Counted from the first letter of the stretch, positions 8,183 through 18,248 are shown. The stretch: DNA of 64,000 nucleotides from Treponema socranskii subsp. buccale (GCF_024181585.1 NZ_CP054258.1:2294001-2358000), one strand, 5' to 3'. Notes: generated from the sequence alone by a model not told the origin. Numbers and translations: made by a program.

Positions 8183-8908
8183 CTATCGTATGCGCTTCGG
8201 CCGGCAAAGCAAGAGCATCAAAAACATCCAAATATTTCCGATGCTGATCTCTGCGGTAAGCATGCCGTTTTCAAAGGCGGAACTCCCCGGCAGAAGGGTT
8301 ATCGGAGACGTACATAGGATCCCCACGTAAATATTAAAAAAAGCGGCATAGCGGGGATAGGGCGTTTTTTTAGAAAAAAATGCAATGAACTGGGAAAGAT
8401 TCATCGTCATAAAACCGATCATAAAGATGACATATACCGGTAATAAAAAACGATACTGAAAATCCTTTGCAATGGCAAGAGCGGCGGCGGCATCGAGCAC
8501 ATATACCCGCTTAAAGATAAACATCAGCACGCTGCAGTTCAAATGGACGCCGCAGCATGCCCATGCCAGATACGCATACATTCCCGCCTGAAACAATCTT
8601 GACAGTATCGGGCTGTTTTTCCGCATCAGCAGATAGATTTGATAAAATCCGATGCATTCCGCCGCAATGCCTATGACGCCCAAAAACCCTCCGACTATGA
8701 TTCGGGTTTCAGAAATTCGTATCGCATACTCCATCAGCCGATACCGGGAAGCATCCCCGTCGTTTAAGCTGACGGCTCCCAAAAGCAAATCCCCTGCAAG
8801 CGTGACCAAGGCTGCCGCCAAACCGATAAGCAGTCCTAATCGATAGTGCCGATTTTCTCTTTCCTCGTCCGCAATCGCCGGCATTGTTTTTTCCATTGTT
8901 TCTTTCAT
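8183..8908 (-). CDS. six-helix integral membrane protein, probable target of the adjacent TetR regulator
   Basis: 241 residues with about six hydrophobic segments (from LGLLIGLAAALVTLAGDLLL to IGNIWMFLMLLLC). Unrecognised family, resembling uncharacterised membrane proteins that sit next to TetR-family regulators. The ATG has a GGAG about 9-10 nt upstream. Between the regulator and this gene lie a palindromic operator overlapping a promoter, and a minimal Met-Lys-Thr-stop reading frame. The gene is therefore probably induced when the regulator binds a ligand, as for many drug- or lipid-response exporters. No transport motif supports a specific function. Confidence 0.6.
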   Translation of the reverse strand: MKETMEKTMPAIADEERENRHYRLGLLIGLAAALVTLAGDLLLGAVSLNDGDASRYRLMEYAIRISETRIIVGGFLGVIGIAAECIGFYQIYLLMRKNSPILSRLFQAGMYAYLAWACCGVHLNCSVLMFIFKRVYVLDAAAALAIAKDFQYRFLLPVYVIFMIGFMTMNLSQFIAFFSKKTPYPRYAAFFNIYVGILCTSPITLLPGSSAFENGMLTAEISIGNIWMFLMLLLCRPKRIR

Positions 8909-8994
8909 AGCGTTATTCTCCGTTATTATTTTTTTGACAGTTTAAAAAATCTCTCCGAACGTGCGTGCGCACTAATACGGCATTGCACTACAAT

Positions 8995-9006
8995 TTACGT
9001 TTTCAT
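8995..9006 (-). other. three-codon reading frame with a perfect Shine-Dalgarno
   Basis: AAGGAG (9014-9019, minus strand), then 7 nt, then ATG AAA ACG TAA. It lies in the leader between the operator and the membrane gene. It may be a leader peptide or the remnant of an earlier start. Confidence 0.4.
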
Positions 9007-9022
9007 TTTATTACTCCTTCTT

Positions 9023-9051
9023 ACATAACAAGTGTTATGTTCTGTTGTAAA
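9023..9051 (-). promoter_or_regulatory. TetR-type operator overlapping a promoter
   Basis: ACATAACA-AG-TGTTATGT (9023-9040) is an 8-bp perfect inverted repeat with a 2-nt centre. On the minus strand TTTACA (9046-9051) and TTATGT (9023-9028) are 17 nt apart, so the palindrome would cover the -10 and most of the spacer. It is placed just downstream of the regulator gene and upstream of the membrane protein gene. Confidence 0.65.
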
Positions 9052-9111
9052 AATATGAGAAATACACAGCGTGCATTTCTCATTCGAATCGATTGGAGAT
9101 TTTCGCAGTCT

Positions 9112-9681
9112 TCAGTTTTTTTTCAGCACCGCGAAAAATCCCGCATCCGCATATATCCTCATCTTTTGTACCAATTTTTTTGCCTCGGTCAAAGAGTACG
9201 CCCCGTATACCAGCTCCCGATATCCGGCCATTCTCATTTTCACCAAAACCCGTATCAACGCCGGATCCGTTTTCTGTCGGCTGAATTTTTCAAAGAACGT
9301 TCGAAAGCTTTTCCGCAATTTATTTTCCAACAGCGTTTGGAAATTGCCGTAGGCCGTTTTTTCGGAGCACTCCAAAAGCAGTCTGACTTCTTTTCGATGC
9401 GATACCAGGTATTCTATAATCTCAAGTTCTCTTTGCTCCCCGGAAGTCATATCCGCCAGTTCGCTTTCACTGCTTTGACGCAGCATCTCCAACAGGCGCC
9501 TGTATGTGTCTTTTACAATATTTTCAAAAAGATCTTTTTTGTTTTGAAAAAAGAAATACAAAGCACCGGTAGTTACTCCGGCTCCGGAACAGATCGTCCG
9601 TACAGACGCGCCTTTATATCCCTTTTTAAGGAATTCCTCCGTTGCGGTCTTCAAAAGAACCGCCCTTACATCACGCTGCAA
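9112..9681 (-). CDS. TetR/AcrR-family transcriptional regulator
   Basis: 189 residues. N-terminal helix-turn-helix: LLKTATEEFLKKGYKGASVR, then TICSGAGVTTGALYFFFQNK and KDLF, the standard TetR pattern. The C-terminal ligand domain (from about residue 60) is variable, as expected. Starts at a TTG, because no ATG or GTG fits the domain boundary. The gene has its own good promoter. A palindromic site between it and the next gene downstream is the likely operator, so it probably represses the membrane protein gene. Ligand unknown. Confidence 0.88.
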   Translation of the reverse strand: MQRDVRAVLLKTATEEFLKKGYKGASVRTICSGAGVTTGALYFFFQNKKDLFENIVKDTYRRLLEMLRQSSESELADMTSGEQRELEIIEYLVSHRKEVRLLLECSEKTAYGNFQTLLENKLRKSFRTFFEKFSRQKTDPALIRVLVKMRMAGYRELVYGAYSLTEAKKLVQKMRIYADAGFFAVLKKN

Positions 9682-9733
9682 TCCGTTCGCCGTCCTTTTT
9701 TATTACTGCCGTAAAAGTCGGTTGCGTATAAAA

Positions 9734-9762
9734 ACTATAGCAAAAAATACAGTAATATTCAA
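9734..9762 (-). promoter_or_regulatory. promoter of the TetR-family gene
   Basis: Minus strand: TTGAAT (-35, 9757-9762), 17-nt spacer ending TGC, then TATAGT (-10, 9734-9739), an extended -10 promoter. No palindrome overlaps it, so autorepression here is not evident. Confidence 0.6.
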
Positions 9763-9854
9763 TCGACTTATTTGCCGAACGCATCGGCAAAGCGAAATCC
9801 AACCTATCATGGAAGACCTTTTTCGATCGCTTATCCACAGCAGCCGTATCGAGA

Positions 9855-10655
9855 TTATTTTGCAAATTCGGCGAGCGCGGTTTGAAGAGCAGCGATGCCG
9901 TACAGGGCTGCGGTTTCACATCGCAAAATATTTCCCGCAAAGTGAACGGGCGTAAATCCCGCGTTTCGAAGCGCCGTCATTTCGTCAGGGCTTATGCCGC
10001 CTTCGCTCCCGACGGCGATCGCCGCGCATGTGACGCCTGTAAAAACCGCATCCGAAAGCGGTACGCAAAAATCGTTCCGCTCCGAGAGGACGACGGCGGC
10101 CGACGCGTTTCGCACTTTTTCGCTCACCCGTCTCCACGTTTCGCAGGCTCCCTTCACATCGACGGTTTCGGCGACGGCGGTTTCCACAGGTGAACCGCTC
10201 TGCTCGCGAGCTTCTTTGATGATCCTTGTAAATCGTTCGGTTTTGCCCGCGAGAGAAGCGATGCTGCCCTTTTGCGAATACTCGCCTGCGACGGGAACGA
10301 TCGTCTTCACTCCGCACTCGCAAGCCTGCCGCACAATTATTTCCATTTTTTGAGGCTTTGCGACAAATTGAAAAAGCGCATATTCGACGGCACGGCGATT
10401 TTTATCGACGGCAGAGGCTCCGACTCCGCGGGAAACGGAAACGCCTTCGCTTCCACACTTTTGCAATACGGCAATGCCCCGGACGTCGTCGATACGGCAG
10501 AGGGTCATGGGAAAAAGAAATCCGCCCGGAATCCGCACATCGAGCATATCGCCAGGCTTTGCGCGGAGGACGCGGCACAAATGCGTAAAATCTTTTCCGG
10601 AAACGGAAAGAAGTCCCCTGTCATCGGGTGCGGTATCGGCGATAAATTGCCGCAC
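9855..10655 (-). CDS. rsmE: RsmE-family 16S rRNA m3U1498 methyltransferase
   Basis: 266 residues. SPOUT-fold enzyme that N3-methylates U1498 of 16S rRNA with S-adenosylmethionine. N-terminal PUA-like part, HLCRVLRAKPGDM. The knot region has AVGSEGGISPDEM and AGNILRCETAALYG, where most homologues read RILRTETA, so a Cys replaces Thr. Starts with GTG only 3 nt after the stop of the protease gene, which implies translational coupling. A second, divergent RsmE-type gene occurs about 33 kb away in this window. This one keeps the GSEGG loop and is the better candidate for the true housekeeping enzyme. Confidence 0.88.
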   Translation of the reverse strand: MRQFIADTAPDDRGLLSVSGKDFTHLCRVLRAKPGDMLDVRIPGGFLFPMTLCRIDDVRGIAVLQKCGSEGVSVSRGVGASAVDKNRRAVEYALFQFVAKPQKMEIIVRQACECGVKTIVPVAGEYSQKGSIASLAGKTERFTRIIKEAREQSGSPVETAVAETVDVKGACETWRRVSEKVRNASAAVVLSERNDFCVPLSDAVFTGVTCAAIAVGSEGGISPDEMTALRNAGFTPVHFAGNILRCETAALYGIAALQTALAEFAK

Positions 10656-10658
10656 GTT

Positions 10659-12146
10659 TTAAGTCTCCGTTTTCTTTTTCGCTTCGGCTTCATCCTGCAG
10701 TTCTTTCAAGGTCTTCGCCGATCGGACGAGCTTTTTAAAATCGTTCGATTTCAAAATTTCAAGTGCAGCGTTCAATTGAATGTCGTAATCCGAATCGTAA
10801 AGCATCGCGGGCTTTAAGCGATTTACGCGAACGCGGATGAGGCGGCGAAGCAAAGCCGCGTTGAGCGGATATTTTTTTTGCAAAACGAGCGCATAAGAGG
10901 CGATATCGCGTTCGGTCATGCCGCTGTGAGAATCGACGTAGGATGCGATCGCATTCGATTTAATAAGTTCCGCATACGCTTTTTCTTCCGCTTCGCTCAA
11001 TTCGGGATAGAGCACTTCTCTGTCGGGAGGAATACCGACTTTATCGATATTCGTATCGCTCGGAGTATAATAGCGCGCCATCGTAATTTTAAAACCGTCC
11101 GCATTGCTGAGCGGGATGACCTGCTGTACCGATCCCTTGCCGTAGGTACGCTGACCGACGAGGTATGCGAGGTGATTGTCTTTGAGCGCCCCCGCCAAAA
11201 TTTCCGATGCCGACGCCGATCCGCGGTTTATAAGAACTACTATCGGAAGACCTGCGGGAACCGTCGTTTTTTTCGCGCTCGCGGTAAAGACTTTGTTTTC
11301 AAATGCGAGACGGCTCTTCGTCGAAACGAGCGTTCCCGAATCGATGAATTTATCCGCGACATCGGCAACGCTCGTGATGAGTCCGCCGGGGTTGTCGCGC
11401 AGATCGATTATTAAATTTTTATATTTCGCTTTTCCGAACGAGTCGAGCGCTTCCTGTACGCGCTTGGGCGTATCGGGCGTAAATTCGATAATGCGGAGAT
11501 AACCCGTCGCACCTATCATGCCGTACTTTACCGTCGGCACTTCGATGAGCGCGCGGACGAGCGTTACGTCGAATCTGATATCTTTGCCGCGCAAAATCGA
11601 AACGGTAACCGGAGTGCCCGCTTTGCCGCGCAAGTGGTTGAGCACTTCTTCCATCGTCATCGGAGGCGTAGCCTCTCCGTCGATTGCAGTGATATAATCG
11701 CCCGACAGGATGCCCGCCTTTGCACCGGGCGTATCTTCGATCGGAGAAGCGACTTCGACGTATGCGGGTTTGTCGACCGACGATTCGAGGGGTTTACTGA
11801 TGGAAAGGCCGACGCCGCCGAAATTACCGGCAGTCGTATCGGAGAGCGGGCGCATCGTATTTCGATCGAGGTACTGCGTATAGGGATCTTTCAGTGCATC
11901 GAGCATACCTTTGAGCGCTCCTTCGTAAAGCACTTTCGGATCGATTTCATCGACATAATTCTGCTGTACGAAATCGAATACCGCAGAGATTTTTTTCATG
12001 TACTGAAAATTCGAAACGGCTTCACCGCCGACAGGCGATTCGGCAAAACATTGAGAAGCCGCTGCGGAAACGATGAATGCACATATAACGGAGACGGCAA
12101 AACGGATTGCTTTATTGTGTATTTTAACGATAGCCATAAGCGTCAT
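10659..12146 (-). CDS. S41-family carboxy-terminal processing protease (Ctp)
   Basis: 495 residues from the chosen ATG. An export signal with hydrophobic core IRFAVSVICAFIVSAAA is near the N-terminus. A PDZ domain at about 105-190 has GGVGLSIS and SGDYITAIDG. The S41 protease domain follows, with DLRDNPGG, RGSASASEIL and YGKGSVQ. Ser312 and Lys337 are the predicted catalytic dyad, 25 residues apart as in known Ctp enzymes. Acts in the periplasm on C-termini of exported proteins. Two ATGs three codons apart can serve as start and neither has a strong ribosome site. It lies between the membrane-anchored protein and rsmE and is cotranscribed with both. Confidence 0.9.
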   Translation of the reverse strand: MTLMAIVKIHNKAIRFAVSVICAFIVSAAASQCFAESPVGGEAVSNFQYMKKISAVFDFVQQNYVDEIDPKVLYEGALKGMLDALKDPYTQYLDRNTMRPLSDTTAGNFGGVGLSISKPLESSVDKPAYVEVASPIEDTPGAKAGILSGDYITAIDGEATPPMTMEEVLNHLRGKAGTPVTVSILRGKDIRFDVTLVRALIEVPTVKYGMIGATGYLRIIEFTPDTPKRVQEALDSFGKAKYKNLIIDLRDNPGGLITSVADVADKFIDSGTLVSTKSRLAFENKVFTASAKKTTVPAGLPIVVLINRGSASASEILAGALKDNHLAYLVGQRTYGKGSVQQVIPLSNADGFKITMARYYTPSDTNIDKVGIPPDREVLYPELSEAEEKAYAELIKSNAIASYVDSHSGMTERDIASYALVLQKKYPLNAALLRRLIRVRVNRLKPAMLYDSDYDIQLNAALEILKSNDFKKLVRSAKTLKELQDEAEAKKKTET

Positions 12147-12193
12147 TGTATGACGCCGGGCTAAAAATTGCAACACACGCGTACACACGCGTA

Positions 12194-13780
12194 TCAATCT
12201 TTTTCGCGCGTCAGCGTAAACGTGCGTCCTTCGACCGGATAACACGCGTCGGGCGCAATGCGCACGGGATCGAGAGAGAGCGTATGATAGTCGGTTTGAA
12301 CTTCGGCCGGACGACGGGAAGAGGCGGGAATCGTTACGGTTTTAAAACGCATTTCATACGCGCTCGAAAGGAGCTGAGAGTTCAAAGACGATCGGAATTG
12401 TACGACGTGCTTTCCCGCGACGGTACCGATTACATAGATGCCTTCGTCGTATGCGTTATCGCCCGAAACGGTATACGTCGTTTTCCCGAATGTGATAACG
12501 AGGCCGTTGTCGGTTTTCCACTCGGACCGTTTTGCAAACGCCGTTTCGTATTCGTCTTGACGCAGCGCGTCGGACGTAAAGGACGTGAATGCGGTCATCT
12601 TGCGGTAGCTGCCGTCCCATAAATTATTTTCTTTGATAATCATGCGCACGTCGTCGATGATGTGAATGCGCACTTCGTCGATGCCCGCGAGCGAAATATC
12701 GCAGCGACGCTGCATATTCGTAATCGATTTATTCGTCGTCGTAATGTAAATACCGCTTCTTCGCAGATTGCTGTCTTCCCATGCGTACACTTCTTCGGTG
12801 TCGTCATAGAGGAAAATCACTTCTTTTTGCGCATGATCGAAAAAAAGATAGCGTATACCGGACTGCGCGGACGACGTCTTATACCACAGACCGTCGAGAA
12901 AATCGGCAAAGGTTTCGACGGTGCCGTCTTGAATGCGCGCAAGTTCGCGGGCGGCGATCCTGCTTCCCGTCACACGCACTTGCCGCGTTTCGACATACTT
13001 TTGCTCCTTTTCGTTCCAGCGGTATTCGGTTTGGATTTGACTCAAATTCGTATTTTCGCCGCTGCCGGAATCCTTTGCGGAACTGTACACCCATACCGGA
13101 AAACTTTCTCCGCGCGACTGCGAAAGTTCGTACGACATCGAACGGTCGTCCTGCTGAATAAAGATCGTGCCGTCGGATTCGAAATCGCCGATCTGAGCGA
13201 GTTCGATTTTGCTGCGTTCTTTGCGCATCATGTAAATTGCCAAAACGCTCGTGCCGTCGTCTTTGACGCCTTGATACACGAGCGCGTTTTGATGTTCGCC
13301 GAGCATATCGATACCGGTATAGGAAAAGGTGCGCGTACGGGAAATCTCCGTCGTGATTTCGGCCGTGCGGACATACGCGTTCCGTTCCGCATCGTAGATG
13401 CCGACGATGAGCACGAGGTAAGGAACGCCCTCTTTGCGAACGGCGACGACTTGATCCTCTTTCATATCGTTGTTTAAATCGATGGACAGCGTGCTGATAA
13501 GCGTTTCATTGAGCGAAAGCGGTATGAACGAAGTCATCGCTTCGTTGTCGGACGAGACGGCATCGCCCGACGATTGATTTTCGGCTTCTCCCGGAGCGAT
13601 GGGTGTTACGATTCTCGCGCGCGGAAGACGCTCTGACTCCTGCCCGATAAAAATGCGTGCGACGAAGAGAAAAGCGATGACAAACGCCGCGATTATAAAA
13701 AGCACGGGGATCGCTTTGTTGAGTTTTCCGTTTTTCGATTTTACACCGCGTCGGGCGGACGGAGCGGGTTTTGATGCCAT
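12194..13780 (-). CDS. membrane-anchored extracytoplasmic protein, spirochaete type, function unknown
   Basis: 528 residues. A basic cytoplasmic tail (PSARRGVKSKNGKLNKA), then one transmembrane segment at about 25-47 (IPVLFIIAAFVIAFLFVARIF), then a large periplasmic or surface domain. At about 98-106 DLNNDMKED is a DxNxDxxxD calcium-loop motif as in FG-GAP/VCBS-type blades, and the rest is beta-rich by appearance. I considered the pallilysin-related adhesin group, but no HExxH motif is present and the name is not justified. Translation probably starts on a leaderless transcript. There is no Shine-Dalgarno, and TATAGT ends 6 nt before the ATG. First gene of the unit with ctp and rsmE. Confidence 0.6.
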   Translation of the reverse strand: MASKPAPSARRGVKSKNGKLNKAIPVLFIIAAFVIAFLFVARIFIGQESERLPRARIVTPIAPGEAENQSSGDAVSSDNEAMTSFIPLSLNETLISTLSIDLNNDMKEDQVVAVRKEGVPYLVLIVGIYDAERNAYVRTAEITTEISRTRTFSYTGIDMLGEHQNALVYQGVKDDGTSVLAIYMMRKERSKIELAQIGDFESDGTIFIQQDDRSMSYELSQSRGESFPVWVYSSAKDSGSGENTNLSQIQTEYRWNEKEQKYVETRQVRVTGSRIAARELARIQDGTVETFADFLDGLWYKTSSAQSGIRYLFFDHAQKEVIFLYDDTEEVYAWEDSNLRRSGIYITTTNKSITNMQRRCDISLAGIDEVRIHIIDDVRMIIKENNLWDGSYRKMTAFTSFTSDALRQDEYETAFAKRSEWKTDNGLVITFGKTTYTVSGDNAYDEGIYVIGTVAGKHVVQFRSSLNSQLLSSAYEMRFKTVTIPASSRRPAEVQTDYHTLSLDPVRIAPDACYPVEGRTFTLTREKD

Positions 13781-13792
13781 ACAGCTACTATA
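13781..13792 (-). promoter_or_regulatory. -10 element giving a leaderless transcript (membrane-anchored protein)
   Basis: TATAGT (13787-13792, minus strand) ends exactly 6 nt before the ATG. TTGCCC lies 18 nt further upstream and is part of the adjacent terminator stem. There is no ribosome-binding site. Confidence 0.6.
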
Positions 13793-13793
13793 C

Positions 13794-13820
13794 AAAAAAA
13801 CACTTGCATGGGGCAAGTGT
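13794..13820 (-). terminator. intrinsic terminator between groEL and the downstream operon
   Basis: 8-bp perfect stem ACACTTGC and GCAAGTGT, 5-nt loop, followed on the minus strand by seven T. It ends only 13 nt before the ATG of the next gene, so read-through transcripts should be cut just before it. Confidence 0.88.
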
Positions 13821-13840
13821 TCGGAAAAAAAGCAAAGCTT

Positions 13841-13988
13841 GAAAGGGGCTGTCCAAAAACTTCAGTTTTTGGACAGCTTCCTTGATTTTATGTGCGACGT
13901 TTAAAATTAAGTCATTATAATATAAAGACTTAATTTTAAACTCGACAGGCTGTCGAGAAAGTAACCGACTTTTGAGACAGCCCCTTTC
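13841..13988. mobile_element. 148-bp MITE-like element with 13-bp perfect terminal inverted repeats
   Basis: Begins GAAAGGGGCTGTC and ends GACAGCCCCTTTC, perfect reverse complements. Inside are three more perfect inverted repeats: GTCCAAAAACT and AGTTTTTGGAC type near the left end, a 15-bp pair GTTTAAAATTAAGTC and GACTTAATTTTAAAC in the middle, and CTCGACA-GGC-TGTCGAG. It encodes nothing. The right end resembles tails at 22160-22200 and 35448-35470. No target-site duplication is evident. It sits in the groEL 3' region, between a hairpin and the terminator. Confidence 0.75.
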
Positions 13989-14009
13989 GGATTGCCGAGT
14001 TTACAAAGC

Positions 14010-14035
14010 AACCTGTGCGCGTGCGCGCACAGGTT
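14010..14035. other. 12-bp perfect hairpin just after groEL
   Basis: AACCTGTGCGCG and CGCGCACAGGTT around TG, starting 11 nt after the groEL stop. It shares the GTGCGCGTGCGCGCAC core with the 156-bp repeats at 2.8-3.3 kb. There is no U-run, so it is a processing or stabilising hairpin rather than a classical terminator. Confidence 0.6.
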
Positions 14036-14045
14036 CATCCGCTTA

Positions 14046-15740
<1,695 letters not shown>

Positions 15741-15747
15741 TTATAGG

Positions 15748-15986
15748 CTCAATTTCGAGTTTTCTAAAACTCGAAATTTTCCTTCCGTTTCGCACCCAAA
15801 TGAATGACGAGTTTTGCAAGTAAATAAAATTGTGTGAAAGGCGAGGTTCCGGCTGCGTGCCGTTTCGAGCGTTAGGCTTACGGAAGCCTACCTTAAAAAG
15901 CTCGACTGCGGCTAAGCGGACGGGTTCTCGCCTGTAGCACAACTTTATCAGCTCATACTTTCAAAACTTGACATTCGACCTTATAA
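15748..15986. repeat. dispersed intergenic repeat (family R1), copy upstream of groEL
   Basis: About 240 bp that recurs at about 60820-61045. Shared blocks include AAATGAATGACGAGTTTTGC, GGCGAGGTTCCGGCTGCGTG, CCGTTTCGAGCGTTAGGCTT, GGAAGCCT, AAAAAGCTCGAC, then CTTTATCAGCTCATACTTTC and AACTTGACATTCGACC. An internal hairpin TCGAGTTTT-CTA-AAACTCGA is at about 15755. The 15675-16083 gap otherwise holds only the groEL promoter region and no gene. Confidence 0.8.
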
Positions 15987-16083
15987 TTAAAGATATAAAA
16001 AATTTCTCAATATGGCAACAGGTTTTACGGAAAATCGATAAAAAAACCGCGTAAAACGATAAGATTTCGACGATTTATAGTGC

Positions 16084-17025
16084 GTGAAAAAGATATCGAT
16101 ATTATTCGCCCTTATCCTCCTCGGAGCGGGGATAGCGTCGTGCAAAAATCCGCTCGACCGAACGGAAGTTTTTTCGTTTTCGCTTCCTTCATGGCCGCCG
16201 GACGAGTGCACCGAATTTCCGCCGCTCGCCTATTGGGAAATACGGTACGCGGGAAGCGCGGAAGCGGGGCGCGTCATACGCCTTGAAGCGGGAGCGAAAA
16301 CCCTAACGCTCGAAGCCGCAGCCGACCGTCCGCTCGCCGTAATCGCTCAGCCCGTAAGCCGTCACGGCGAAACGGCCGCCTTATTTTTTAAACCCGCGGG
16401 CTGCATCTTTCCGCACGAAAGAAAACTCGGCTGGGAAAGCGGCTTTGCAGCTTTTGTGTGTATGCGGCTCTACTCGTCAAACGAAGCGGCGAACGGCGCA
16501 TACCTTGCGACATTCAATTGGAAAAAATTATGCGATGCCCTTGCCGAAAAATCTGCCGACACGGAACGCCCTTACGATCCGTGGAAAGCGGATACGGAAG
16601 CCGTCTGCACTGCGATCGCGGAACATTCGTTCGGCGCGTCGCTCCTTTCGATGAAAAAGACGGCGCTTATTGCAATATCGGAACTCGAACAAAAAGCAAA
16701 GAAACTAGGCACGCAGCAATCGGGCGGTACGGAAACCGGTGAACGGCAATCGGGCGGCAGTGCGGAAGCAGGCGCTCAGTCGGGCGGTACGGAAACCGGC
16801 GAGCACCAAGTACATACCGAAGAAGGAGCAGCGCATGCGCTTTTTATTCCGCAGTATATCCCGCTGTACCGCACGCAGCGCAAAACGGGAAAAACGCTTG
16901 TCAAAAAAATCGGCGTCACGAGCTGGCTGTACACGATTCAAAGCATCGCGGCGGTACAGTACAGCGCGGACGGCTTTCCGGCACTTGCAATATCGGCCGT
17001 ACCGCTATACACTGGGGAGCAATGA
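16084..17025 (+). CDS. lipoprotein with a Gly/Thr-rich repeat linker, function unknown
   Basis: 313 residues from a GTG start. The signal MKKISILFALILLGAGIASC has a lipobox at Cys20. The middle is globular with scattered Cys. Around residues 212-246 there is an imperfect repeat, QSGGTETGERQ, QSGGSAEAGA, QSGGTETGEHQ, a flexible linker before a final 65-residue domain. No Shine-Dalgarno is evident before the GTG. First gene of a plus-strand operon. Its stop overlaps the next start as ATGA. Family not recognised. A surface or periplasmic role alongside the peptide-binding protein downstream is inference. Confidence 0.68.
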   Translation: MKKISILFALILLGAGIASCKNPLDRTEVFSFSLPSWPPDECTEFPPLAYWEIRYAGSAEAGRVIRLEAGAKTLTLEAAADRPLAVIAQPVSRHGETAALFFKPAGCIFPHERKLGWESGFAAFVCMRLYSSNEAANGAYLATFNWKKLCDALAEKSADTERPYDPWKADTEAVCTAIAEHSFGASLLSMKKTALIAISELEQKAKKLGTQQSGGTETGERQSGGSAEAGAQSGGTETGEHQVHTEEGAAHALFIPQYIPLYRTQRKTGKTLVKKIGVTSWLYTIQSIAAVQYSADGFPALAISAVPLYTGEQ

Positions 17026-18197
17026 AATGCAGATACATAGCCGTACTGTGCGTCCTCCTCTCGCTCGCTTCGTGCCGCGGAAAAAATCGGCAAACCGCGC
17101 TCTCTTCTTCGGACGCCGCGGCGGGGAAAAAAGCTCACACGTGGTATTGTTTTGACGGCGGAGCGATAAAAGAAATCGACGACGTAAAGCGCGCACCGAT
17201 GCAGGCGGAAAAGCCGTGGACGGAAGCCGTACGCATTTCATCGGCATCGAGCGCACTCGGAGACGGAAACGAAATGCCCTGCGCATACGCCGTCGTCAAC
17301 AGGCTCGGCATGGTCGTCTTTACCGGCAGCACCTTCCGCTTGTATACGGATGCAGCCGTCTTCGCAGACAGAACGGCCGGCAATCTCGTATTCCAAAACG
17401 ACACGCCTATTTTTTCCCTGTATAAAAGTACCTTTTTCAACGCATCGCTCGCAAACAATGCTGCAGGCGGCGTACATCAGTTCCTCGTGCTCTTCGATAC
17501 GGCGTCGAGCGTCTTTTACCCGCTCATCACGTGCACGGCTCTCGCCCTTCCCGCAGAATCGGAGATAACGGACTTCGTGTGGGACGGAAACGTTTTCGTG
17601 TGTTCGGTAAAAAAATCGGGAGACGAAAAAACGGATTTTTCATATCTTTCCGTACAGCCGAAAATTCCGCTTCTTTCGATTTCGCCTGCTTCGGCAAAAA
17701 GCGATCTTCTCATCTCCGAAACGGACGCCGACGCATACCGCTCGCAGGCAACCCCTGTCGATATCACGTTCGCACCGAAACGTTTGCAGGAACTCGCATC
17801 GCTCGTCGACGAAGATACGGCGTTTTTCGTCGAATGCCGAACGGCAGGCGGACACTCGCCGAGGCGCTACACGAATCAAAAGCAAAACGACGATACCGCC
17901 CCGCTTTCGGCGAACGCGCTCATCGCCGACACTTACGCGTGTCTCATGTTTCGAGACGGTACCACGTACGCAAGCGGCGCGCTCTACGGACGGCATATCG
18001 TAAACGACGGAAAACCCGTCGCATTCAGATTGCCGAAACTTCCCGAGGGCTTCGCATACACGGCGTTCGCCGTTTCCGGCACGACGATGTACGCGGCGTG
18101 GGAAGAAAGCGATTTTTATAAAACGGGCAAAAGCGGTTTTCTCTCCGTCGATTTGGACGCGATCCTCTACGGAAGCGTTTCCGATGCGGCCCGGTAA
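17022..18197 (+). CDS. lipoprotein, function unknown
   Basis: 391 residues. MKCRYIAVLCVLLSLASC is a lipoprotein signal with Cys18 in the lipobox. The rest looks like a beta-rich extracytoplasmic domain, without recognisable catalytic motifs. The repeated pattern of short strands with aromatic and small residues could be a propeller, but this is a guess. Starts inside the stop codon of the previous gene (ATGA, 4-nt overlap) with GGGGAG just upstream, so translation is coupled and the two lipoproteins are probably made in fixed ratio. Does not resemble its neighbour in sequence. Confidence 0.7.
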   Translation: MKCRYIAVLCVLLSLASCRGKNRQTALSSSDAAAGKKAHTWYCFDGGAIKEIDDVKRAPMQAEKPWTEAVRISSASSALGDGNEMPCAYAVVNRLGMVVFTGSTFRLYTDAAVFADRTAGNLVFQNDTPIFSLYKSTFFNASLANNAAGGVHQFLVLFDTASSVFYPLITCTALALPAESEITDFVWDGNVFVCSVKKSGDEKTDFSYLSVQPKIPLLSISPASAKSDLLISETDADAYRSQATPVDITFAPKRLQELASLVDEDTAFFVECRTAGGHSPRRYTNQKQNDDTAPLSANALIADTYACLMFRDGTTYASGALYGRHIVNDGKPVAFRLPKLPEGFAYTAFAVSGTTMYAAWEESDFYKTGKSGFLSVDLDAILYGSVSDAAR

Positions 18198-18236
18198 ACA
18201 CTCGCATTTCCGGTAGATTTTTCATAAAAAACTTAC

Positions 18237-18248
18237 GATAATAGAAGT
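18237..18248 (+). promoter_or_regulatory. -10 element giving a leaderless transcript (472-aa protein)
   Basis: GATAAT (18237-18242) ends 6 nt before the ATG. There is no ribosome-binding site in the short leader AGAAGT. Confidence 0.5.

Noticed and set aside
12194..13780. Pallilysin (metalloprotease adhesin) assignment
   Set aside because: No HExxH motif. Only a DxNxDxxxD-type loop is visible, so the name is not supported.
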